A DNA stretch of 64,000 nucleotides from Hyphomicrobiales bacterium (GCA_900465665.1 UBJO01000013.1:21295-85294); one strand, 5' to 3'. Counted from the first letter of the stretch, positions 34,249 to 44,092 are shown. Program-made: numbers and translations. The notes: generated from the sequence alone by a model not told the origin.

Positions 34249-34845
34249 TCAGCCTCGGCGGTAGATCCAGAGCTGCGCCGGCGGAATGTTGCGGACGATG
34301 AAGTCGAAGTGCTGGATGTGGTAGCGCTCGGGCCGCGCGATGATCGGCGAAACCGGGCCGTAGGAAATCTGCACGAAGGGGCGTCCGGCTGGCAAACGGT
34401 CCAGCACGCTTTCCAGCATGGCGATGCGCGCCTGCATCGGGAAGTTCAAAAGCGGCACGGCGGAAACGACGCTGTCGAATTTCTGCCCGTCCATATGGGC
34501 GAGTGTCTTGTCGAGATTGAAGGCGTCGCCATTGATGACGTTCACGCCGGGATAGAGCCGCACCAGATGTTCGTAGAAGTCGGTCGAATATTCGATCGCG
34601 ACGAGGTTTTCAGGCTTCACGCCGCGCTGCAGGATGGCCTTGGTGATAGCGCCGGTGCCGGGCCCGAGTTCGAGAACCGGAAGGCCGGAGTTCGGGTTGA
34701 TGACGCTTGCCATCTTGCGCGCCGTGATCGACGACGTCGGCACGATCGAGCCGACTGTCTTCGGCCCCTGCATCATCCCCTTGAAAAACCGGATCTCCTC
34801 GTCGAATTTCTTGCCCAGCCGTTCCTTGAGGCGCAAGCCACCCAT
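34249..34845 (-). CDS. pmtA: Phospholipid N-methyltransferase
   Basis: PmtA methylates phosphatidylethanolamine stepwise to phosphatidylcholine with SAM. This is the Sinorhizobium/Agrobacterium-type enzyme of about 199 residues. It has KKFDEEIRFFKGMMQGPKTVGSIVPTS at the N-terminus (membrane/lipid-binding region), ELGPGTGAITKAIL as the SAM motif, and SVVSAVPLLNFP in motif IV. The ATG at 34845 has AAGGAG seven bases upstream. Phosphatidylcholine matters for membrane and plant interaction in this group. It is first in a three-gene unit with the phosphatase and pyrF. Confidence 0.93.
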   Translation of the reverse strand: MGGLRLKERLGKKFDEEIRFFKGMMQGPKTVGSIVPTSSITARKMASVINPNSGLPVLELGPGTGAITKAILQRGVKPENLVAIEYSTDFYEHLVRLYPGVNVINGDAFNLDKTLAHMDGQKFDSVVSAVPLLNFPMQARIAMLESVLDRLPAGRPFVQISYGPVSPIIARPERYHIQHFDFIVRNIPPAQLWIYRRG

Positions 34846-34954
34846 GCCGTTCTCCTTCGTGCAGCACATGCTGCATGCTTATGTGCAGGCAATACGGCGC
34901 TAAAACAAGGCAGAGCGTCGCAATTGACAAAGTTTGAACGGCAAATGCGACGCG

Positions 34955-36073
34955 CTACACGCGCATCGGCATCAGCACGTAAAGGGCGTCGTCACCGGCC
35001 GTGTCGCGAATGAGCGTCGGAGAGCCGGCATCGGCCAGAAGGAAGATTGCCTGATCACCGGAAAGCTGCGCGGTGATATCGAGCAGGTATTTGGCGTTGA
35101 AGCCGATTTCCATGGCATCGGTGTCGTAGCCGACGGCCACTTCTTCCGTCGCGCTGCCCGAATCCGGGTTGTTGACGGTCAGCAGCAGCTGTCCGTCCGA
35201 AAGCGCCAGCTTCACGGCGCGGCCGCGTTCCGAAGAAATGGTCGAGACGCGGTCGACGGCCTGCGCGAAGCTCGTGCAATCGACGCGCATTTCCTTGTCG
35301 TTGCCGGTCGGGATGACGCGCTGGTAATCGGGGAAGGTGCCGTCGATCAGCTTCGAGGTCATGACGATCGAGCCGATGGAAAGGCGGATCTTGGCGTCGG
35401 AAACTTCGACCGTGACCATCGCTTCCGGATTGTCGACCAGCTTCTGCAGCTCGCCGACCGTCTTGCGCGGAATGATGATGCCGGGCATGCCTTCGGAGCC
35501 CGAGGGAGCGTTGACGTCGGCGCGCGCCAGGCGGTGGCCGTCGGTGGCGACGGCGCGCAGCTTAAGGTCGCCTTCGCTTTCGATCGTGTGGAAGAAGATG
35601 CCGTTCAGATAGTAGCGGGTCTCTTCCGTCGAGATCGCGAACTGGGTGCGATCGATCAACATCTTCAGATCCGTCGCCTTCAGCTTGAAGGTGTGCGTGA
35701 AGGTGCCGGCCGTCAGGTCTGGGAAGTCGGATTCCGGCAGGCATTGCAGCGAGAACTTCGAGCGGCCGGACTGAACCGTCATCGAGCCGCCGTCCTGGCT
35801 GGTGGCGAGCAGCACTTCCGAGCCGTCGGAGAGCTTGCGCACGATGTCGTAGAGAAGATGGGCGGGAACCGTGGTGGCGCCGGGCTGCTCGACGTTGGCG
35901 GGCGTCGCTTCCGTCACTTCCAGATCGAGGTCGGTCGCCTTCATGTCGAGGTTCTGGCCATCGGCGCGCAGCAGGATGTTCGACAGGATCGGGATCGTGT
36001 TGCGGCGTTCAACCACGCGGTGAACGTGGTTCAGCGACTTCAAAAGGTTGGACCGCTCAATAGTAATACGCAT
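34955..36073 (-). CDS. dnaN: DNA polymerase III beta subunit (sliding clamp)
   Basis: The 372-residue clamp has three repeated beta domains (about 1-125, 126-245, 246-372) and no signal or membrane segments. Start MRITIERSNLLKSLNHVHRVV and end DALYVLMPMRV are canonical; VERRNTIPILSNILL is the conserved first-domain loop. It gives polymerase its processivity. dnaA is not adjacent, which is usual in Rhizobiales. The ribosome binding site is weak. It is a single gene; the spacer of 269 bases to rsmI holds both promoters, presumably. Confidence 0.97.
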   Translation of the reverse strand: MRITIERSNLLKSLNHVHRVVERRNTIPILSNILLRADGQNLDMKATDLDLEVTEATPANVEQPGATTVPAHLLYDIVRKLSDGSEVLLATSQDGGSMTVQSGRSKFSLQCLPESDFPDLTAGTFTHTFKLKATDLKMLIDRTQFAISTEETRYYLNGIFFHTIESEGDLKLRAVATDGHRLARADVNAPSGSEGMPGIIIPRKTVGELQKLVDNPEAMVTVEVSDAKIRLSIGSIVMTSKLIDGTFPDYQRVIPTGNDKEMRVDCTSFAQAVDRVSTISSERGRAVKLALSDGQLLLTVNNPDSGSATEEVAVGYDTDAMEIGFNAKYLLDITAQLSGDQAIFLLADAGSPTLIRDTAGDDALYVLMPMRV

Positions 36074-36342
36074 AGGATGCTACCGCTTTCGACCGTTACT
36101 GCCCGGGCGCGCTTGCACACGCCTGAATAATGCCTTTCCCAAAAGCTGGGATCGGAGGATTGGACGCGCAAAATGGCAGAATTTTGCGGACGAATGCAAG
36201 AGGCGCAAAGGTCGCTGCCTCTGCAATTGCCATTTTCGCTGCGGATGCTCACAGAAATCACCGTTACCGGCGAAGTCCTGCCCCTTGCCGAAGAGATGGG
36301 TGTCGCCCATAAAGGCCGGAAGCCAGAAAGGGCAGACATATC

Positions 36343-37263
36343 TTGAGCAATGACGAGACGACGACAGAGGGCGGCAGGCAGCGCAGCTTCCGCCTGCACA
36401 ACATGGCCGTTCCCGCCCGCCCGCAGGAGCCCGGCCTCTACCTCGTCGCGACGCCGATCGGCAATCTCGGCGACATAACGCTGCGTGCGCTGGAAACGCT
36501 GGCCGGCGCCGATGTGCTCGCCTGCGAGGATACCCGCGTCACCCGCGTGCTGCTCGATCGCTATGGCATCCAGAACCGCCCCTACGCCTATCATGAGCAC
36601 AATGCCGACGAAGCTGGTCCCCGGCTGCTTGCCGCGCTCGAAGCGGGCAAGTCCGTGGCGCTGGTCTCCGATGCCGGCACGCCGCTGGTCTCCGACCCCG
36701 GCTACCGCCTCGCGCAATCGGCGATCGAAGCCGGCTATCGGGTGATCCCGATCCCAGGCGCCTCGGCGCCGCTGGCAGCTCTTGTCGGCTCCGGCCTTCC
36801 GAACGATGCCTTCCTCTTTGCCGGTTTCCTGCCGACGAAAGACAAGGCTCGCCGCGACCGCCTGTCCGAATTCGCCGCCACGCCGGCGACGCTGATGTTC
36901 TTCGAATCCCCGCACCGCATCGGCGCCACGCTCATTGCCGCCGCCGACGTTCTCGGCGGCGATCGCCCGGCTTCCGTCTGCCGCGAGCTGACCAAGAGCT
37001 ACGAGGAGTTCCGCCGGGGCACGCTCGCCGAGCTCGCCGCTCACTATGCCGATGTCGACAACGTCAAAGGCGAGATCGTCCTCGTCATCGGCCCGGCGCC
37101 GGAGCGCGCCATCGAGGAGACGGATATCGACGCCATCCTCGCCGACCTCTCGCAAACGCTTCCGACCGCCAAGGCCGCCGCCGAGGCCGCCCGCATCACC
37201 GGTCTCCCCCGCAAGGAACTCTATCAGCGCCTTCTCGACAGAAAGGCGGGCGATGTCAGGTAA
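36343..37263 (+). CDS. rsmI: 16S rRNA (cytidine-1402-2'-O)-methyltransferase
   Basis: RsmI 2'-O-methylates C1402 of 16S rRNA in the decoding centre. The SAM-dependent tetrapyrrole-methylase-like fold shows [23 protein letters not shown] near the start and [16 protein letters not shown] in the middle. The 306-residue length is slightly above family average because of a 20-residue N-terminal stretch. The start is a TTG with only a weak site; an ATG at codon 21 (36403) is the alternative. Its last 11 bases overlap yraN. Confidence 0.93.
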   Translation: MSNDETTTEGGRQRSFRLHNMAVPARPQEPGLYLVATPIGNLGDITLRALETLAGADVLACEDTRVTRVLLDRYGIQNRPYAYHEHNADEAGPRLLAALEAGKSVALVSDAGTPLVSDPGYRLAQSAIEAGYRVIPIPGASAPLAALVGSGLPNDAFLFAGFLPTKDKARRDRLSEFAATPATLMFFESPHRIGATLIAAADVLGGDRPASVCRELTKSYEEFRRGTLAELAAHYADVDNVKGEIVLVIGPAPERAIEETDIDAILADLSQTLPTAKAAAEAARITGLPRKELYQRLLDRKAGDVR

Positions 37264-37636
37264 CGACGCCACGGACCCGCATCAAAAGGGTCTTCGCCGC
37301 AAGGCACTGCGTCGGGGCCATGTCTCCGAATACATCGCCGCTTTCTACCTCATTCTCAAAGGCTACCGCATCGTCGCGCTGCGCTATCGCACGCGGCTCG
37401 GCGAGATCGACATCATTGCCCGCAAGGGCGATCTGGCCGTGTTCGTCGAGGTGAAGGCGCGTCGCGACCAAGGCGCGGCCGTCGATGCCGTCTCGCATCT
37501 CGCGCAAACCCGCATCCGTGGCGCCAGCGATCTCTGGCTTGCCCGCCAGCGCGACCAAGCCCGCCTGTCTCAACGCTACGACATCGTCGCCATCTTGCCG
37601 GGGCGATGGCCCGTCCATTTGCGCGATGCGTTCTGA
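37253..37636 (+). CDS. yraN: UPF0102 (YraN) family protein
   Basis: A 127-residue protein with the YraN restriction-endonuclease-like fold: [50 protein letters not shown]. The E...D...EVK residues are those of the PD-(D/E)XK type active site. It is often next to rsmI, as here, and overlaps it by 11 bases. Its biological role is unsettled. The start at 37253 removes a long out-of-frame shadow. Confidence 0.95.
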   Translation: MSGNDATDPHQKGLRRKALRRGHVSEYIAAFYLILKGYRIVALRYRTRLGEIDIIARKGDLAVFVEVKARRDQGAAVDAVSHLAQTRIRGASDLWLARQRDQARLSQRYDIVAILPGRWPVHLRDAF

Positions 37637-37669
37637 TTGCTTTCGTTAGTCGGTTAACATTTTCGGAAT

Positions 37670-37709
37670 TTGTAATCGGCCTGTCATGAAAGCGTTAAGG
37701 AGGTGTCAC
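37670..37709 (+). promoter_or_regulatory. Predicted Pho box array upstream of ugpB
   Basis: Four 7-base units repeat every 11 bases: TTGTAAT (37670), CTGTCAT (37681), GCGTTAA (37692) and GTGTCAC (37703), matching the CTGTCAT Pho-box unit at 5, 7, 3 and 5 of 7 positions. The 11-base phasing and the glycerol-phosphate import genes downstream support PhoB control. Position 37709 is 50 bases before the ugpB start. Confidence 0.65.
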
Positions 37710-37759
37710 AATAGGCCTCTATTGCGTCCTCACGCCAACAACGGTGGAGAGGGTTTTTC

Positions 37760-39088
37760 ATGTTTAAGTCGATTTCATTGGCCGCTGCTGCGGTTGCTTT
37801 GTCCGCTTCCGCGTCCTTCGCTGCAACCGAAGTGACCTGGTGGCACGCCATGGGTGGCGAGCTTGGCAAGAAGCTCGAGGAAGTTGCCCAGAAGTTCAAC
37901 GACAGCCAGAGCGAATACAAGATCGTTCCTGTCTACAAGGGCACCTATCCCGAGACGCTGACGGCCGCTATCGCCGCTTTCCGCGCCGGCCAGCAGCCCG
38001 CCATCGTTCAGGTTTTCGAAGTCGGCACCGGCACGATGATGGCCGCCAAGGGCGCCGTCTACCCGGTCTACCAGCTGATGAAGGACGAGGGTGAGCCTTG
38101 GGATCCGTCGAAGTTCCTGGCGCCGGTCGTCGGCTACTACTCCGACGCTGAGGGCAACATCCTGTCGATGCCGTTCAACTCGTCGACCCCGATCCTCTAC
38201 TACAACAAGGACGTCTTCAAGAAGGCCGGCCTCGATCCTGAAGTCGCGCCGAAGACCTGGGCCGAGCTTGCCGAAATGGGCAAGAAGATCGTCTCCTCCG
38301 GCGCTGCCAAGTGCGGCTTCACCATGTCCTACGGCGCGACCTGGGTTGGCCTGGAAAACTACTCCGCCATCCAGAACCTGCCTTACGGTACCCAGCAGAA
38401 CGGCTTCGGCGGCATGAACGCCGAGTTCACCTTCAACGGTCCGAACCAGGCCAAGTTCTGGGATCACCTGAAGACCTGGCAGGATGAAGGCGTCTACAAG
38501 TACGGTGGCCCGAGCGCCGGTGCCGACGCTGCTCCGCTCTTCTACTCGCAGCAGTGCGCAGCCTACATGAACTCGTCCGCTTCGCGCGCCGGCGTCATCA
38601 ACAACGCCAAGGACTTCAAGGTCGGCTTCGCACCGATGCCTTACGACGACACGGTCACCCAGGATCCGAAGAACTCGATCATCGGCGGCGCAACGCTGTG
38701 GGTTCTGAACGGTCAGAAGGACAAGGCTGTCTACAAGGGCGCCGCCAAGTTCTTCACCTACCTGTCGCAGCCTGAAGTCCAGGCCGATTGGCACCAGTTC
38801 ACCGGCTACCTGCCGATCACCAACGCTGCCTACGAGCTTGGTCAGAAGCAGGGCTACTACGAAAAGAACGCCGGTTCTGACATCGCCATCAAGCAGATCA
38901 TGCGCGGCACGCCTTCCGAGAACTCCAAGGGTGTTCGCTTCGGCAACCTGACGCAGATCCGCGACGTTATCGACCAGCAGTTCGAAGCCGTTCTCAACGG
39001 CAAGAAGACCGGTCAGGAAGCGCTCGACGAAGCCGCAAAGCAGGGCAATGCCAAGCTGCGCGAATTCGAAGCCGCGAATTCCAACTAA
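37760..39088 (+). CDS. ugpB: sn-glycerol-3-phosphate ABC transporter, periplasmic binding protein
   Basis: A 442-residue periplasmic solute-binding protein of the Ugp/maltose type. The signal peptide is about residues 1-21 (SISLAAAAVALSASASFA, cut before ATEVTWWHAM). The fold continues with KIVPVYKGTYPETLTAAIAAFRAGQQPAIVQVFEVGTGTMMAAKGA, which is strongly conserved in UgpB. It captures glycerol-3-phosphate and its diesters during phosphate limitation. It is followed by ugpA, ugpE and ugpC, and a hairpin separates it from them. GGAGAGG precedes the ATG. Confidence 0.96.
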   Translation: MFKSISLAAAAVALSASASFAATEVTWWHAMGGELGKKLEEVAQKFNDSQSEYKIVPVYKGTYPETLTAAIAAFRAGQQPAIVQVFEVGTGTMMAAKGAVYPVYQLMKDEGEPWDPSKFLAPVVGYYSDAEGNILSMPFNSSTPILYYNKDVFKKAGLDPEVAPKTWAELAEMGKKIVSSGAAKCGFTMSYGATWVGLENYSAIQNLPYGTQQNGFGGMNAEFTFNGPNQAKFWDHLKTWQDEGVYKYGGPSAGADAAPLFYSQQCAAYMNSSASRAGVINNAKDFKVGFAPMPYDDTVTQDPKNSIIGGATLWVLNGQKDKAVYKGAAKFFTYLSQPEVQADWHQFTGYLPITNAAYELGQKQGYYEKNAGSDIAIKQIMRGTPSENSKGVRFGNLTQIRDVIDQQFEAVLNGKKTGQEALDEAAKQGNAKLREFEAANSN

Positions 39089-39106
39089 GGGTCTCTCCCT
39101 CCGTCA

Positions 39107-39140
39107 GCCCTCTCCGGTCCGTCCGGGGAGGGCATTTTCC
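39107..39140 (+). terminator. Intercistronic hairpin, ugpB-ugpA
   Basis: GCCCTCTCCGG and CCGGGGAGGGC (39107-39117 and 39123-39133, one T.G wobble) form an 11-bp stem followed by ATTTTCC. Such structures after a binding-protein gene usually let more ugpB message persist than downstream permease message, by partial termination or by protection of the 3' end. Confidence 0.7.
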
Positions 39141-39154
39141 TTGAGGGGTCATGC

Positions 39155-40039
39155 ATGCAAACCAAACGCACCGTCTTCCAAAGCCGTCTCCTGCCTTATC
39201 TCCTGATCGCACCGCAGCTGCTCATCACGATCGTTTTCTTCGTGTGGCCGGCGGTTCAGGCCGTATGGCAGTCCTTCCTGCGCCAGGATCCCTTCGGTCT
39301 GAAGGACACCTTCGTCGGTTTGGCGAACTACACGCGCTTGCTGCAAGATCCGGATTATCTGAATTCGCTGACCGTCACCTTCGTCTTCTCGATCGGTGTC
39401 ACCGTGCTGTCGATGGGGCTGTCGCTGCTCTTCGCGATCTGCGTCAACCGCGTGATCCGCTCGCAGCGCTTCTATACGACGCTTCTGGTCTGGCCCTATG
39501 CCGTGGCGCCGGCCGCATCCGGCCTGCTCTGGTGGTTCATGTTCAACCCCAGCGTCGGCATCATTCCCTATGTGCTGGAACATTTCGGCTACAGCTGGAA
39601 CCACCGCCTGAACCCGAACAACGCGATGATCCTGATCATCATCGCCGCCGCCTGGAAGCAGATCTCCTACAATTTCCTGTTCTTCGTCGCCGGCCTGCAG
39701 TCGGTCCCGCATTCGCTGACCGAAGCCGCCGCGATCGATGGCGCCGGTCCCATCAAGCGCTTCTGGACGGTGGTCTTCCCGCTGCTGTCGCCGACCACCT
39801 TCTTCCTGGCTGTCATCAACACCACCTACGCGATGTTCGACACTTTCCCGATCATCGACGCGGCCACCTCTGGCGGTCCGTCGCAATCGACCAACATCCT
39901 TGTCTACAAGGTCTATGCCGATGGTTTCGTCGGTCTCAATCTCGGCCCGTCGGCCGCGCAGTCGGTCGTGCTGATGCTGATCGTGGTCGTCCTGACCGTC
40001 GTCCAGTTCCGCTGGATCGAGCGCAAAGTGCAGTATTGA
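39155..40039 (+). CDS. ugpA: sn-glycerol-3-phosphate ABC transporter permease UgpA
   Basis: A 294-residue inner-membrane permease with six membrane segments. The EAA loop that contacts the ATPase is [42 protein letters not shown] is the typical N-terminal segment. It pairs with UgpE to form the channel. GAGGGG precedes the ATG. It is 66 bases after ugpB and 14 bases before ugpE. Confidence 0.95.
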   Translation: MQTKRTVFQSRLLPYLLIAPQLLITIVFFVWPAVQAVWQSFLRQDPFGLKDTFVGLANYTRLLQDPDYLNSLTVTFVFSIGVTVLSMGLSLLFAICVNRVIRSQRFYTTLLVWPYAVAPAASGLLWWFMFNPSVGIIPYVLEHFGYSWNHRLNPNNAMILIIIAAAWKQISYNFLFFVAGLQSVPHSLTEAAAIDGAGPIKRFWTVVFPLLSPTTFFLAVINTTYAMFDTFPIIDAATSGGPSQSTNILVYKVYADGFVGLNLGPSAAQSVVLMLIVVVLTVVQFRWIERKVQY

Positions 40040-40053
40040 AGCGAGAGCCAGCC

Positions 40054-40902
40054 ATGGTCGAGAACCGTCCCTTCCTCAATTTCCTCACCCACTTCGTGCT
40101 GATCATCGGCATCGGCATGGTGGTGTTTCCCGTCTACCTCGCCTTCATCGCCTCGACGCGCGGTCCCTCGGACTTCTTGACCGGCGTGGTGCCGATGACG
40201 CCGGGCCACCAGATGCTGGAGAACTACGGCGTGCTGCTCGGCACCGGTGCGTCCAACGCCGGCGCACCGCCGTTCCTCCTGATGCTCGGCAACAGCCTGG
40301 CGATGGCCATTTTGGTGGCGATCGGCAAGATCGCCATTTCGATCATCTCGGCCTTCGCCATCGTCTATTTCCGCTTTCCCTTCCGCACCGTCGCCTTCTG
40401 GATCATCTTCATGACGCTGATGCTCCCCATCGAGGTGCGCATCCTGCCGACCTACAAGGTCGTCGCCGATCTCGGCATGCTGAACTCCTATTCCGGCCTC
40501 GTCATTCCCGTCATCGCGTCGGCCACCGCCACCTTCCTGTTCCGGCAGTTCTTCCTGACGGTTCCCGAAGAGATGATGGAAGCGGCGCGCGTCGATGGCG
40601 CCGGCCCGATGAAGTTCTTCTGGGATATCCTGCTGCCGCTGTCGCGCACCAATATCGCGGCGCTCTTCATCATCATGTTCATCTACGGCTGGAACCAGTA
40701 TCTCTGGCCGATGCTGATCACCACCGAACCCGGCTACTACACCGTCGTCATGGGCATCAAGCGCCTGGCCGCGGTGCTGGATGGCGATACACAATGGAAC
40801 CTGGTGATGGCAGGCGTCATCCTCGCGGCCCTGCCGCCGGTTCTGGTCATCATTTTCATGCAGCGCCTTTTCGTCAAAGGCCTGGTTGAGACGGAGAAGT
40901 AA
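40054..40902 (+). CDS. ugpE: sn-glycerol-3-phosphate ABC transporter permease UgpE
   Basis: A 282-residue permease with six membrane segments and an EAA loop [42 protein letters not shown] is the conserved central segment. The start at 40054 gives the canonical N-terminus; the longer frame back to 39151 is a shadow of ugpA. It is two bases before ugpC. Confidence 0.95.
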   Translation: MVENRPFLNFLTHFVLIIGIGMVVFPVYLAFIASTRGPSDFLTGVVPMTPGHQMLENYGVLLGTGASNAGAPPFLLMLGNSLAMAILVAIGKIAISIISAFAIVYFRFPFRTVAFWIIFMTLMLPIEVRILPTYKVVADLGMLNSYSGLVIPVIASATATFLFRQFFLTVPEEMMEAARVDGAGPMKFFWDILLPLSRTNIAALFIIMFIYGWNQYLWPMLITTEPGYYTVVMGIKRLAAVLDGDTQWNLVMAGVILAALPPVLVIIFMQRLFVKGLVETEK

Positions 40903-40904
40903 CA

Positions 40905-42008
40905 ATGGCCTCCATCGACGTCGATAATGTCGGCAAGATCTATCACGGCGGCGTTCGCGCCGTTTCCGGCATCGAACTCAAGATTGCCGATGGCGAGTTC
41001 ATCGTGCTCGTCGGCCCCTCCGGCTGCGGCAAGTCGACCCTGCTGCGCATGATCGCCGGCCTCGAGACAATCTCCGAAGGAGAGGTGAAGATCGGTGCGC
41101 GCGTCGTCAACAATGTCGAGCCCGCCGATCGTGACATCGCCATGGTCTTCCAGAACTACGCGCTCTATCCGCATATGAGCGTGCGCCAGAACCTGGAATA
41201 CGGCCTGAAGAACCGCAAGACGCCGAAGGCCGAGATCGATGCGCGCGTGGCCGAGGCCGCCCGCATGCTGGAGATCAACCAGTATCTCGAGCGCAAGCCG
41301 AAGGCACTATCCGGCGGCCAGCGCCAGCGCGTCGCCATGGGCCGCGCCATCGTCCGCAAGCCGGCCGTCTTCCTCTTCGACGAGCCGCTGTCCAACCTCG
41401 ATGCCAAGTTGCGCGTTTCCATGCGCGGCGAGATCAAGCGCCTGCAGCGCCGCCTCGGCACCACCTCCATCTACGTCACCCACGACCAGCTGGAAGCGAT
41501 GACGCTCGCCGATCGTCTGGTCGTCTTGAACGGCGGCAAGATCGAGCAGGTCGGTTCGCCGCTCGATGTCTACCACCGCCCGGCCTCCACCTTCGTCGCC
41601 TCCTTCATCGGCTCTCCGGCCATGAACCTCCTGAAGGGCGAGCTGCACGGCGACAAGCTGGCGCTCGGGCCGAGCCTCATCGACCTTTCCGGCTGCGCTC
41701 CGACCTCGGGGGCCTTCACCGTCGGCATCCGCGCCGAGGACTTGTGCCTTGCCGGTCCCGACCAGCACGCCATGCCGGTCAGCGTTGAGTATGTGGAGGA
41801 ACTCGGCGCCCAGCGGCTGGTCCACGGCCTGCTCGGCGATCAGCCGATCACCGCGGTGCTGGCGCCGGATATCGACATTCCCGCCGAACTGCGCCTGACC
41901 ATTGCGCCCGAAAAGCTGCACTTCTTCGCGGCCGACACAGGCAAGCGCATTGCCGCCGCCGACACCGATGGCGCGTCCACGCCGGCCATGGCTGCCCAGC
42001 CCGCTTGA
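40905..42008 (+). CDS. ugpC: sn-glycerol-3-phosphate import ATP-binding protein
   Basis: A 367-residue ABC ATPase of the MalK/UgpC type. Walker A is GPSGCGKST (about 37-45), the signature is [19 protein letters not shown], Walker B is [16 protein letters not shown], and the switch His is in YVTHDQ. A C-terminal TOBE/OB-type regulatory domain follows (about 240-350), which in the family senses regulators. GGAG is eight bases upstream. It is two bases after ugpE and closes the operon. Confidence 0.96.
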   Translation: MASIDVDNVGKIYHGGVRAVSGIELKIADGEFIVLVGPSGCGKSTLLRMIAGLETISEGEVKIGARVVNNVEPADRDIAMVFQNYALYPHMSVRQNLEYGLKNRKTPKAEIDARVAEAARMLEINQYLERKPKALSGGQRQRVAMGRAIVRKPAVFLFDEPLSNLDAKLRVSMRGEIKRLQRRLGTTSIYVTHDQLEAMTLADRLVVLNGGKIEQVGSPLDVYHRPASTFVASFIGSPAMNLLKGELHGDKLALGPSLIDLSGCAPTSGAFTVGIRAEDLCLAGPDQHAMPVSVEYVEELGAQRLVHGLLGDQPITAVLAPDIDIPAELRLTIAPEKLHFFAADTGKRIAAADTDGASTPAMAAQPA

Positions 42009-42013
42009 AGACA

Positions 42014-42035
42014 GCGCCCGCGCTTTGGCGGGCGT
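42014..42035 (+). terminator. Hairpin after ugpC
   Basis: GCGCCCGC pairs with GCGGGCGT (one wobble) across a 6-base loop, 6 bases after the ugpC stop. The T-run is weak (GCATTATC). It is a possible end of the ugp message. Confidence 0.45.
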
Positions 42036-42139
42036 GCATTATCGTGACACTCGTTACAACTTTAGCGAATGTCTGAACGGCTCCGTCAGGACTCCCTGAT
42101 ATCTCCCACTCTAGGGGATAGTGTACTCAGGGGGTTCTG

Positions 42140-42646
42140 GTGGCATCACTGCATCTTATGTTCGCGAGCGCGATGGCCTTGGCCGCCCGCTCCATGCCCG
42201 ACATCGTGGCATTTCCGCGCGGCAAGTCCTTCGTCGCGCATTCGAGCGATCTCATCGCCATGAAATCGACGCCGATCAATCCCGACTGGATTGTCGCCGG
42301 TGACCCGCAGGCGCGCACCGGCGAGCACTCGCGCGGACACGACGACGCGGCGCTGACGGCGATCTGGGACTGCACGGCCGGCGAGTTCCGCTGGTTCTTC
42401 GGCTGGGACGAAACGGTGATGATCCTCGAGGGCGAGGTTCACATCACCGCCGACGACGGCACCGAGCGCGTGCTGCGCGCCGGCGACGTCGCCTTCTTCG
42501 CCGGCGGCACCTGGGCCAGCTGGCGCGTCGACGATTACGTCCGCAAGGTCGCCTTCCTGCGCAAGCCTTTCCCGAAGCCGGTGGCGCTCGCCTATCGCCT
42601 GCGCAACCTGCTGCGCGGCAGCGGCCAGCAGGGCATCGCGGCCTGA
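42140..42646 (+). CDS. Cupin domain protein
   Basis: A 168-residue protein with a single cupin barrel from about residue 55: WFFGWDETVMILEGEVHITADDGTERVLRAGDVAFFAGGTWASWRV, the typical cupin_3 arrangement. The first motif lacks the usual His-x-His and has Glu residues, and the second has a non-His pattern, so metal binding is uncertain. The GTG start is preferred because AGGGGG is five bases upstream; an ATG at codon 7 is the alternative. It follows the ugp operon but has its own 131-base upstream region. Function unknown. Confidence 0.8.
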   Translation: MASLHLMFASAMALAARSMPDIVAFPRGKSFVAHSSDLIAMKSTPINPDWIVAGDPQARTGEHSRGHDDAALTAIWDCTAGEFRWFFGWDETVMILEGEVHITADDGTERVLRAGDVAFFAGGTWASWRVDDYVRKVAFLRKPFPKPVALAYRLRNLLRGSGQQGIAA

Positions 42647-42779
42647 AACACGGCTTGAGTTGAAGCCTGATGGGAACGCCGGCCAATTGCGCCGGCGCAC
42701 CGCACAAAAGCCGTCCACTGACCGTTGCGTTCGCGCCCTCCGCGGCCTACATCTGTCCGGCAATCGCTAAGGGACAGAA

Positions 42780-43727
42780 ATGGCCAAGATCAAGAACGTA
42801 GCGGTCCAGATGGACCATGTCGCCTCCATCAACATCGCGGGCGACTCCACCTTCGCCATGAGCCTCGAGGCGCAGACCCGCGGCTACAAGCTCTTCCACT
42901 ATACGCCCGACCGCCTGAGCTTCCTCGACGGCAAGCTCTACGCCTCCGTCGAGCCGATGACGCTGCGCGACATCAAGGGCGACCATTTCGATCTCGGCGC
43001 GCCCGAGCGCGTCGACCTGTCGACCATGGATGTGATCCTGCTCCGCCAGGACCCGCCCTTCGACATGTCCTACATCACCTCGACGCATCTCTTGGAGCGC
43101 ATCCACCCGAAGACGCTCGTCGTCAACGACCCGGCCTGGGTACGCAATTCGCCGGAGAAGATCTTCGTCACCGAATTTTCCGACCTGATGCCGCGGACGC
43201 TGATCACCAAGGATCCCGCCGAAATCCGCCGCTTCCGCGACGAGATGGGCGATATCATCCTGAAGCCGCTCTACGGCAATGGCGGCGCCGGCGTCTTCCA
43301 TTCGACCAAGGACGACCGCAACCTCTCCTCGCTGCTCGAAATGTTCGGCCAGCTCTTCCGCGAACCCTACATCGCCCAGCAATATCTGCCTGACGTGCGC
43401 AAGGGCGACAAGCGCATCATCCTCGTCGACGGCGAACCCGTCGGCGCCATCAACCGCGTTCCGGCCGAGCACGACAGCCGCTCCAACATGCACGTCGGCG
43501 GCCGCGCCGAGGCGACCGAGCTCACCGCCCGCGAAAAGGAAATCTGCGCCCGCATCGGCCCGGCACTGCGTGAACGCGGCTTCCTGCTCGTCGGCATCGA
43601 CGTCATCGGCGACTACATGACCGAGATCAACGTCACGTCGCCCACCGGCATCCGCGAAGTCAAGAAATTCGGCGGCGCCGACATCGCCAGCCTCCTGTGG
43701 GATGCGATCGAGCGCAAGCGCGCGTAA
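42780..43727 (+). CDS. gshB: Glutathione synthetase
   Basis: GshB joins gamma-glutamylcysteine and glycine with ATP to make glutathione. The 315-residue ATP-grasp protein shows [53 protein letters not shown] (ATP-binding loop) and [23 protein letters not shown] (metal/phosphate site). AGGGACAG precedes the ATG. Length is normal. It is a single gene, followed by a cluster of palindromic repeats. Confidence 0.96.
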   Translation: MAKIKNVAVQMDHVASINIAGDSTFAMSLEAQTRGYKLFHYTPDRLSFLDGKLYASVEPMTLRDIKGDHFDLGAPERVDLSTMDVILLRQDPPFDMSYITSTHLLERIHPKTLVVNDPAWVRNSPEKIFVTEFSDLMPRTLITKDPAEIRRFRDEMGDIILKPLYGNGGAGVFHSTKDDRNLSSLLEMFGQLFREPYIAQQYLPDVRKGDKRIILVDGEPVGAINRVPAEHDSRSNMHVGGRAEATELTAREKEICARIGPALRERGFLLVGIDVIGDYMTEINVTSPTGIREVKKFGGADIASLLWDAIERKRA

Positions 43728-43818
43728 GGTGGGCGAGGGGACGGGCGGCGACGCCTGAGGTCCCCGTCCACCCATTGCCGGCAACGCCAGCTATTGTAAA
43801 CGCGGCGGCCCCACTCTC

Positions 43819-43856
43819 TACCGTCATCCTCGGGCTCGTCCCGAGGATCTGCTAAG
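43819..43856. repeat. Palindromic intergenic repeat, copy C
   Basis: ATCCTCGGG pairs with CCCGAGGAT (43826-43848) around CTCGT, flanked by ACCGTC and CTGCTAAGCA. It is the same family as copies A and B, with a compensating base pair (C-G in place of the A-T or G-C pair) in the stem. Confidence 0.78.
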
Positions 43857-43942
43857 CAACCAACTTGCTCGACGTGAGTGGATAGCTTGCACCATGGTGG
43901 CTGCAAGCGAGACCCATCTGCACCCTTGCATCCGTGGACACG

Positions 43943-43979
43943 TGTTTAGATCCTCGGGACGAGCCCGAGGATGACGCCG
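43943..43979. repeat. Palindromic intergenic repeat, copy D
   Basis: ATCCTCGGG pairs with CCCGAGGAT (43950-43972) around ACGAG, in inverted orientation, flanked by TGTTTAG and TGACGCC. It lies about 100 bases from copies C and E. Confidence 0.78.
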
Positions 43980-44055
43980 CGCGTGAGGAAAGCCTCGTCT
44001 CGTCAATCGCTTAGCGCCAGCATCTCGTTCTGAGAGGCGACAGCCGCCGCACCCT

Positions 44056-44092
44056 CCACCGTCATGCTCGGGCCCGTCCCGAGCATCTAAGC
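44056..44092. repeat. Palindromic intergenic repeat, copy E
   Basis: ATGCTCGGG pairs with CCCGAGCAT (44064-44086) around CCCGT, flanked by CCACCGTC and CTAAGCACGCC. With C and D it fills most of the 637-base spacer between gshB and comM, in which I find no other gene. Confidence 0.78.

Noticed and set aside
36040..37272. A 410-codon minus frame opposite rsmI and overlapping dnaN
   Set aside because: Shadow of rsmI; composition is abnormal for a protein and both flanking genes explain the DNA.
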